From JBFWUW01 sp050247075 (GTDB taxonomy: Bacteria > Planctomycetota > Planctomycetia > Pirellulales > JBFWUW01), in contig JBFWUW010000028.1 of assembly GCA_050247075.1 (NCBI GenBank), forward strand, positions 1-64,000: a stretch of 64,000 nt of DNA, read 5' to 3'. The notes under the pieces were generated by a model. It did not search any database, was not told where the DNA came from, and saw only the letters and a list, made by a program, of their open reading frames with translations. Below are positions 58,667 through 64,000 of this stretch, in pieces; the stretch's first letter is position 1; every line of letters begins with the position of its first letter. The position numbers were made by a program, and so were the translations under genes.

Positions 58667-59404
58667 ATGCCAATTCACGATTGGACCCGCGTCGATGCGG
58701 GTATTTTCCATGCCTTCCACCAGCAGTGGATTGTCGCCCTGGGCAACATGTTGAACAACGACCTGCTCCCGCCGCAATATTATGCCTTACCCGAACAGTT
58801 CGCGGATGGGTTTGGACCGGACGTGCTGGCGCTGCAAGGTTCCGAGGCGGAAAGCATCCAGGGGGAATCGCCCGCCGATGCCGGCGGATTGCTCGTCGCG
58901 GCGCCGCGCGTGGCACCCACCGCCGAGAGCGATTGGGAGTTCTACCACCGCAAGCAATCTACCTTGGCGGTGCGGCATGTCAGCGGCGATCGAGTCGTGG
59001 CGATTGTCGAAATCGTGTCGCCGGGCAACAAGTCAACGGCCCATGCGGTGCGGTCCTTTGTGCAAAAGGCGGCCGAATTCTTGACCAAGCGTGTCCATCT
59101 GCTGGTCATCGATCTGTTCCCCCCTGGACGACGAGACCCGCAGGGATTGCCCGCCATGATTTGGGATGAAGTGTCGGGCCAGCTCCGGGAGCCTCCCGGC
59201 GACAAGCCTCTGGCCGTGGCTTCGTTCGAAGCCGCGACGTTGTCGTTGCGAACCTACATGCAACCTGTCGCTGTCGGCGACGCGTTGCCAGACATGCCCC
59301 TGTTTTTGCAGCCCGATGGCTGCGTCCATATTCCGTTGGAAGCCGTTTATCAAACGGCTTACACCGCGATGCCCTGGCGCTGGCGCAAGGTGTTGGAACA
59401 GTAG
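58667..59404 (+). CDS. DUF4058-like protein
   Basis: 245 aa from the ATG at 58667, preceded by GAGGT. The N-terminus MPIHDWTRVDAGIFHAFHQQ differs from the usual PFPGMDPY form, but the centre VVAIVEIVSPGNKSTAHAV with VHLLVIDLFPPGRRDPQG matches the core of the family. No activity is known. Some planctomycete genomes carry many such genes, and this window holds two. It is flanked by palindromic repeats on both sides. Confidence 0.7.
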   Translation: MPIHDWTRVDAGIFHAFHQQWIVALGNMLNNDLLPPQYYALPEQFADGFGPDVLALQGSEAESIQGESPADAGGLLVAAPRVAPTAESDWEFYHRKQSTLAVRHVSGDRVVAIVEIVSPGNKSTAHAVRSFVQKAAEFLTKRVHLLVIDLFPPGRRDPQGLPAMIWDEVSGQLREPPGDKPLAVASFEAATLSLRTYMQPVAVGDALPDMPLFLQPDGCVHIPLEAVYQTAYTAMPWRWRKVLEQ

Positions 59405-59442
59405 GCGGGTCGATTGATGGGATCGCGGCGGGTGCTAAGGCC

Positions 59443-59468
59443 GTGGCGCGGGCTTTAGCCCACGCCAC
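59443..59468. repeat. GGGCTTTAGCCC hairpin
   Basis: GTGGCGCGGGCTTTAGCCCA and its continuation CGCCAC form a short palindrome between the DUF4058 gene and the transporter gene. It could act as a bidirectional terminator, though no T-tract follows. Confidence 0.5.
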
Positions 59469-59524
59469 CGGGAGCCTTGCGGCGACGTGTTGACGCTGCC
59501 CCGGCTCTCTCCTAGGCTTGGCGC

Positions 59525-60997
59525 ATGCCGCTACCACCTTCCGAACCGCCCGCTGATCCGCCGCCTAGCGCGCCGGGCAATCCCTACGAATCGCCAAAGG
59601 ATGGCGAGGACGACAGGCCGCGTGGCTACCTGACCGCGCCGCTGCCGATCAAGTCGATGCCGCCGGGCATTCCGTATATCGTCGGCAACGAGGCGGCGGA
59701 GCGGTTTAGTTATTACGGCATGAAGGCGATTCTGACCGTCTTCATGACCAAGTATCTGCTGGATGCCAGCGGCCAACTGGCTCCCATGAGCGAGGCCGAA
59801 TCGAAGCAGTACTTTCATCTGTTTAGCGCGGCCAATTACGCTTTTCCCATTATTGGGGCCATTCTGGCCGATGTCTGGTTGGGCAAGTACCGCACGATTT
59901 TATGGCTGTCGGTGGTGTATTGCCTGGGCCATGCGGCGCTGGCGGTCGATGAAACCCGCCTGGGGCTGATGATCGGCCTGGGGCTGATCGCCGTGGGGTC
60001 GGGTGGAATCAAGCCTTGCGTGTCGTCGCATGTGGGGGACCAGTTCGGCAAGTCCAACGAGCACCTCCTGGAGCGCGTCTTCAGTTGGTTTTACTTCGCC
60101 ATCAATTTTGGGGCCGCCTTCTCCACGCTGCTCACGCCGATTCTGCTGACTTCCTTCGGCCCGCATGTGGCCTTTGGCATTCCGGGCATACTGATGGCGC
60201 TGGCCACGCTGGTGTTTTGGATTGGCCGAAACCGCTTTGTGCATATTCCGGCCCGCGGATGGGAAGCCGTCCAGGAGGTCTTTGGCCCGGTCGGCTGGCC
60301 GGCCATTCTGAAACTGTCGGGTCTGTACGTGTTTGTGGCGATGTTCTGGTCGCTGTTCGACCAGACCGGTTCGGCCTGGGTGTTGCAGGCCAACCACCTC
60401 GACCGGGTTTTTTGGCGGTCCTTTACGCCTCAGGCCAATGGCACTTTGTTGATGAAGGCCTACGAGCTCGATTCGTCGCAGTTGCAAGCGGTGAACCCCA
60501 TTCTAATCATGTTGTTCATTCCGCTGTTTTCGTATGTTGTCTACCCGCTGGCCTCGAAGTTCGTGAAGGTGACGCCGCTGCGCAAAATAAGCGTGGGGTT
60601 CTTTCTGGCGGCGTTGTCGTTTGCCATTCCGGCCTGGCTGGCATCGCGGATCGCGGCGGGTGAGACGCCGCACATGGCCTGGCAAGTGCTGGCCTACGTG
60701 GTGCTGACCGCGGCCGAGGTGCTGGTCAGCATCACCTGCCTGGAATTCTCCTACACGCAGGCACCCAAGAAGATGAAAGCCTTCATCATGTCGTTGTACT
60801 TGCTCTCCGTCACGGCGGGCAACCTGGTGACGTCGGGCTTCAACTGGCTGATTCAGGACGAGAACAAACAATCGCGGCTGTCGGACTCGCAATACTACTG
60901 GTTTTTTACCGCGGCCATGGCGGTAACAGCCTTGGCCTTTGTGGCCTATTCACAGTTCTATCGCGAACAGCGTTTTATTCAGGATGAAACGTCCTGA
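59525..60997 (+). CDS. POT/PTR2 family proton-dependent peptide transporter
   Basis: 490 aa with about 12 membrane segments. The family motif region FYFAINFGAAFSTLLTPIL, GSGGIKPCVSSHVGDQF, and ERFSYYGMKAILTVFM near the N-terminus identify the POT family of the major facilitator superfamily. The ExxER motif is seen as NEAAERFSYYGM, with one residue different from the classical form. The protein takes up di- and tripeptides with protons. The N-terminal 40 residues are Pro-rich and cytoplasmic. Neighbours give no further hint. Confidence 0.92.
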   Translation: MPLPPSEPPADPPPSAPGNPYESPKDGEDDRPRGYLTAPLPIKSMPPGIPYIVGNEAAERFSYYGMKAILTVFMTKYLLDASGQLAPMSEAESKQYFHLFSAANYAFPIIGAILADVWLGKYRTILWLSVVYCLGHAALAVDETRLGLMIGLGLIAVGSGGIKPCVSSHVGDQFGKSNEHLLERVFSWFYFAINFGAAFSTLLTPILLTSFGPHVAFGIPGILMALATLVFWIGRNRFVHIPARGWEAVQEVFGPVGWPAILKLSGLYVFVAMFWSLFDQTGSAWVLQANHLDRVFWRSFTPQANGTLLMKAYELDSSQLQAVNPILIMLFIPLFSYVVYPLASKFVKVTPLRKISVGFFLAALSFAIPAWLASRIAAGETPHMAWQVLAYVVLTAAEVLVSITCLEFSYTQAPKKMKAFIMSLYLLSVTAGNLVTSGFNWLIQDENKQSRLSDSQYYWFFTAAMAVTALAFVAYSQFYREQRFIQDETS

Positions 60998-61052
60998 GAA
61001 CGGCGGCGCGGTAAAATCCGAACGTGCCAAGTCCGCGGTGTTTCTTTCCTTG

Positions 61053-61081
61053 TTGCGCCCCGGCCCGTGGCGATCTATAAT
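61053..61081 (+). promoter_or_regulatory. Promoter of the toxin-antitoxin operon
   Basis: TTGCGC (61053-61058), 17 bp, then a perfect TATAAT (61076-61081), about 50 bp before the antitoxin ATG. Confidence 0.55.
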
Positions 61082-61130
61082 AAGAACTCGCTGAGCTCGT
61101 TCATGCCGGCCATTCACGAAAGAGGTCACG

Positions 61131-61367
61131 ATGCACGCTACCGTTAAATCATTGGGTATCGATCAATTGAGCCTGGCGGAACGCATTTTGCTGGTCGAGG
61201 AGATTTGGGATGGCATCGCCGCCGATGCGGATGCTTTCGAAATTCCCATCTCGCACCGGGAGGAACTCGACCGACGGCTAGCGGAACACGAAGCCAATCC
61301 GCAAGCCGGCTCGACTTGGGAAGAGGTTAAGGCACGTTTGCAGTCCAAGCCTGGACTTCAGCAATGA
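61131..61367 (+). CDS. Antitoxin, addiction module component (TIGR02574-like)
   Basis: 78 aa. The ATG follows GAGGT. The sequence LSLAERILLVEEIWDGIAAD, then ISHREELDRRLAEHEANP, then STWEEVKARL matches the family of small RelB-like antitoxins widespread in planctomycetes and cyanobacteria. It should bind and neutralise the toxin encoded next and repress the shared promoter. The TGA overlaps the toxin ATG by 4 bp. Confidence 0.88.
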   Translation: MHATVKSLGIDQLSLAERILLVEEIWDGIAADADAFEIPISHREELDRRLAEHEANPQAGSTWEEVKARLQSKPGLQQ

Positions 61368-61648
61368 TCGTTAGCCCAGCGGCGGAAAACGATCTGCGCC
61401 AATCGCGCGATTGGTACGAGCTGCGGAGGTTCGGCCTGGGAGCTGAGTTCATGCTTTGTATCGAAGATGTTTTTGAACGGATTAGCCGAAATCCAGAGCT
61501 ACATGCCATCGTCCATCGAGATGTCCGACGAGCGTTGGCGCGCCGATTTCCCTATGCGATCTACTACCGCCATGTCGGCGGTGAGATCATCGTATTAGCC
61601 GTGATACATTCGCGCCGTGACCCACAACAATGGCAAGTACGAACCTAG
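61364..61648 (+). CDS. RelE/ParE-family toxin
   Basis: 94 aa. The ParE/RelE fold is shown by SPAAENDLRQSRDWYELRRF near the start, FERISRNPELHAIVHRDVRR in the middle and RRFPYAIYYRHVGGEIIVLA at the end, with AVIHSRRDPQQW. Members block either translation (RelE) or gyrase (ParE); which of these applies cannot be told. A ParE-type target would be noteworthy given gyrB nearby, but that is speculation. Confidence 0.88.
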   Translation: MIVSPAAENDLRQSRDWYELRRFGLGAEFMLCIEDVFERISRNPELHAIVHRDVRRALARRFPYAIYYRHVGGEIIVLAVIHSRRDPQQWQVRT

Positions 61649-61840
61649 CAACGCGCCAGATCAAAATCGCCCTCGCAAGCGATTAACACCACGAGGCACA
61701 AGACTTGGAATAGCGGCCGCATTTGGTGGGACATCGCGGACAAACCGTCTTCCAATGGAAGAACCAATTATCCGCTTGTCCCACCCTACTCGGCTAGAGA
61801 TGGAACGCGGATTGTCGCCGTCGGGAGACGGCTCCTACAG

Positions 61841-61874
61841 CCAATCCAAAATCGCAAATCCAAAATCAAAAATC
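61841..61874. repeat. AT-rich repeat upstream of hemL
   Basis: CCAATCCAAAATCGCAAATC and its extension match, in reverse complement, the repeat upstream of gyrB at 33164-33204. It lies 3 bp before the hemL ATG and follows a GGCTCCTACAGCC related to the gyrB-region palindrome. Confidence 0.75.
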
Positions 61875-61877
61875 CCT

Positions 61878-63155
61878 ATGTCTCGCAAGCTTAGCCATTC
61901 CGCTTTTGCCCGTGCCAAGTCGCTCATTCCTGGCGGCGTCAACAGTCCTGCCCGTGCCTTTGGCGGCGTGGGGGGGGAACCGGTTTTTTTTGAACGCGGC
62001 GAAGGGGCGTATTTGTTCGACTTGGATGGCAACCGCTACATCGACTACATCGGCTCGTGGGGTCCGCTGATTTTGGGGCACGCGCACCCGCGGGTGGTCG
62101 CGGCGTTGGAGGCGGCCGCTAAGCGCGGAACCAGCTTTGGCGCGCCGACCGAGGCCGAGAGCGAACTGGCGGAGTTGATCATCGGGGCGGTCCCCTCGAT
62201 CGAAAAGGTCCGTCTGGTCAACTCTGGCACCGAAGCCACGATGAGCGCCATCCGGCTGGCCCGCGGCTACACCGGTCGCGACATCATCGTCAAATTCGCC
62301 GGCTGCTATCATGGCCATGTCGATAGCCTGCTGGTGGCCGCCGGCAGCGCCGCCGCGACGTTGGCGGTGCCCAACTCGCCGGGTGTCACCGCCGGCACGG
62401 CCCAGGATACGCTGGTCTTGCAATACAACGACCCGGCTGGCCTGGAGGCCGCCTTCGCCGCGCACGGCTCTAAAATCGCCGGCGCGATCGTAGAGCCGAT
62501 CGTGGGAAACATGGGCACGGTCATTCCCACGGCCGAGTTTCTCCGCGCCCTCCGCGAACAGACCGCACGGCACGGCGCGGTGTTGATCTTCGACGAAGTC
62601 ATGACCGGCTTCCGCGTGGCCTTTGGCGGTGCGCAGTCGCTGTTTGGCGTGCGGCCCGACCTGACCACGCTGGGCAAGATTGTCGGCGGAGGCCTGCCGG
62701 TGGGGGCCTACGGCGGGCGGGCCGAGATCATGGACCACATTCTGCCGGTGGGAAAGGTCTTTCAAGCCGGTACGCTCAGCGGCAACCCGTTGGCCACCGC
62801 CGCCGGCATCGCCACGCTGCAAGAACTGCGCGACCGGCCCCCCTACGAGCGGTTGGAAAAACTCAGCGCCCGCCTGGCCGATGGGCTGGTCGCCGCCGCC
62901 AAGGCCGCCAACGTGCCCCACTCCCTGACACGGGTAGGCAGCATGTTGACGCTGTTCTTCAACCCCGGCCCGGTTCAATCATGGCCCGACGCGGCCAAGT
63001 CGGACACGGCCCGCTTCAGCCGCTACTTCTGGTCCCTCATCGAGCAAGGCGTCTACATGCCGTGCAGCCAGTTCGAGGCCCTCTTCGTCTCGGCCGCCCA
63101 CACGGAAGCGGACATTGATGAGACGGTGGCGGCGGCGGAAAAAGGGATGAGGTAA
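61878..63155 (+). CDS. hemL: Glutamate-1-semialdehyde 2,1-aminomutase
   Basis: 425 aa from the ATG at 61878. The upstream in-frame stretch covers the toxin end and the repeat and is not coding. This is the PLP enzyme that makes 5-aminolevulinate for haem. Evidence: FARAKSLIPGGVNSPARAF at the N-terminus, VNSGTEATMSAIRLARG, the DEV of LIFDEVMTGFRVAFGG, and the PLP lysine in LGKIVGGGLPVGAYGG. A usual ribosome binding site is not seen, as the repeat abuts the start. Confidence 0.95.
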   Translation: MSRKLSHSAFARAKSLIPGGVNSPARAFGGVGGEPVFFERGEGAYLFDLDGNRYIDYIGSWGPLILGHAHPRVVAALEAAAKRGTSFGAPTEAESELAELIIGAVPSIEKVRLVNSGTEATMSAIRLARGYTGRDIIVKFAGCYHGHVDSLLVAAGSAAATLAVPNSPGVTAGTAQDTLVLQYNDPAGLEAAFAAHGSKIAGAIVEPIVGNMGTVIPTAEFLRALREQTARHGAVLIFDEVMTGFRVAFGGAQSLFGVRPDLTTLGKIVGGGLPVGAYGGRAEIMDHILPVGKVFQAGTLSGNPLATAAGIATLQELRDRPPYERLEKLSARLADGLVAAAKAANVPHSLTRVGSMLTLFFNPGPVQSWPDAAKSDTARFSRYFWSLIEQGVYMPCSQFEALFVSAAHTEADIDETVAAAEKGMR

Positions 63156-63162
63156 GAGGTAT

Positions 63163-63197
63163 GAAAAGCTGATAGCTGACGGCTGATAGCTTTTGGC
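63163..63197. repeat. Small AAAAGCT/AGCTTTT palindrome after hemL
   Basis: AAAAGCT and AGCTTTT flank a GATAGCTGACGGCTGAT loop region just beyond the hemL stop. The arms could end hemL transcription. Short tandem GCTGATAGCTGACGGCTGAT units are characteristic of intergenic repeats. Confidence 0.5.
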
Positions 63198-63304
63198 TCC
63201 TTTCCCTCCCCCGTGACGACGCGCTACTGGCGGCGTACAATCTGTAAGACAAAATACGACTGTCCAACTGCCGCCCCTGGGGGGCTGATTCTTGAGGAGT
63301 CCGC

Positions 63305-64000
63305 GTGACGCTTTCGATCCACACGCACAAGTTTGAGAACGGCTTGGTGCTGTTGGGTGAGCCAAACCCCTCGTTGGAGTCGGCGGCCTTTACCTTGCTG
63401 GTCCCCTGCGGAGCCGTTCACGACCGCGACGAGCGGGCCGGGCTGGCTTCGTTTACGTGCGAAATGGCCACCCGCGGGGCGGGCGACCGCGACAGCCGCC
63501 AACTGGTGGAAGACCTGGACAATCTGGGGGTGGAGCGGGGCGAGTCGGTCTCCGACGCCCACACCAGCTTTGGCGGGGCCACGCTCTCTAAGAACTTGCT
63601 GCCGGCGCTGGAGATTTACGCCGATCTGGTCCGCCGTCCGCATCTGCCGGGCGACCAGTTGGAGGCGGCCCGGCTTTCCATGCTGCAAGAGTTGCGGGCG
63701 GTGGAGGATGAACCGGCCCAAAAGGTGATGCAGCAGTTGCGGTTGCGGCACTACCCGCACCCCTTTGGCCGGCCGATGCAAGGGGACCTGGCCGGGTTGG
63801 AAGCCACCTCGCTGGACGACATCCGCGATTGTGCCGAGCGGCTGTACCGCCCCAACGGCAGCATCATCGGCGTGGCGGGCAAGTTCGACTGGCCGCGGCT
63901 GAAAGACCATGTCGGCCGTCTGTTTGGCGATTGGAAGCCGGGCGATGCCCCCGACCCGGTCGGCGGCAAGTCGGGCCCCGCGCGCGAGCATCTGCACGAC
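63305..64000 (+). CDS. M16-family peptidase-like protein (partial, runs off the window)
   Basis: At least 232 codons, GTG start with GAGGAG upstream. The fold matches M16 N-terminal domains: FENGLVLLGEPNPSLESAAF, then ELRAVEDEPAQKVMQQLRLR, PHPFGRPMQGDLAGLEAT. The zinc motif HxxEH, which should lie after the AGLASF segment, is absent: the sequence reads AGLASFTCEMATRGAG. It is therefore likely to be a non-catalytic M16 subunit, with an active partner expected next to it, beyond the window. Confidence 0.8.
   Translation, partial: MTLSIHTHKFENGLVLLGEPNPSLESAAFTLLVPCGAVHDRDERAGLASFTCEMATRGAGDRDSRQLVEDLDNLGVERGESVSDAHTSFGGATLSKNLLPALEIYADLVRRPHLPGDQLEAARLSMLQELRAVEDEPAQKVMQQLRLRHYPHPFGRPMQGDLAGLEATSLDDIRDCAERLYRPNGSIIGVAGKFDWPRLKDHVGRLFGDWKPGDAPDPVGGKSGPAREHLHD

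Noticed and set aside
61364..61648. Direct link between the RelE/ParE toxin and gyrB
   Set aside because: Toxin type cannot be assigned from sequence, and the pair is 28 kb from gyrB.

Overview
The window looks like the chromosome of a planctomycete. It has high GC, a PSCyt1/DUF1549/DUF1553 protein beside a Tat-exported DUF1501 protein, two DUF4058 proteins, and many intergenic palindromes. No rRNA, tRNA or CRISPR array was seen. The chromosome replication cluster (dnaA, dnaN, dciA, gyrB) sits in the middle, so this is probably the origin neighbourhood.

Layout. 0.5-10.6 kb (minus): a compact polysaccharide operon with five glycosyltransferase/rmlB genes, two of them very large multidomain proteins. 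10.9-14.0 kb: a degenerate NifU-like gene, then divergent rmlA and rmlCD, which with rmlB complete the dTDP-L-rhamnose pathway. 14.3-21.0 kb: a complete type I Wadjet system, jetABCD, followed by an unrecognised gene. 22.3-30.5 kb: a Ku gene directly upstream of a Tn7-like core (tnsA, tnsB, tnsC and a large TniQ/TnsD), a sigma-like gene and a 66-aa gene. This block ends in three 21-22 bp direct repeats with a terminal ACA, 13 bp beyond the gyrB stop codon. I read this as one end of a Tn7-like element that uses the 3' end of gyrB as its attachment site. The other end was not found, so whether Ku, Wadjet or even the sugar genes are cargo is open.

30.5-38.5 kb (minus): dnaA, dnaN, a type II restriction endonuclease and its methyltransferase, dciA, gyrB. 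The restriction-modification pair occupies the place where recF usually lies. 38.6-46.5 kb (minus): a GH38-like gene, a repeat-rich non-coding tract, a hypothetical gene, a truncated restriction gene ending in a dispersed repeat, and a GT39-like membrane protein. 46.8-64.0 kb (plus): PSCyt1/DUF1549/DUF1553, DUF4058, DUF1501, a MmeI-like restriction-methylation enzyme, uvrB, a second DUF4058 gene, a POT transporter, a toxin-antitoxin pair, hemL and the start of an M16-like gene.

The main points of interest are the ku-tnsABC-tniQ module with its proposed gyrB attachment site, the restriction-modification pair inside the replication operon, and palindromic repeats that appear to have entered gyrB and the GH38-like gene in frame.
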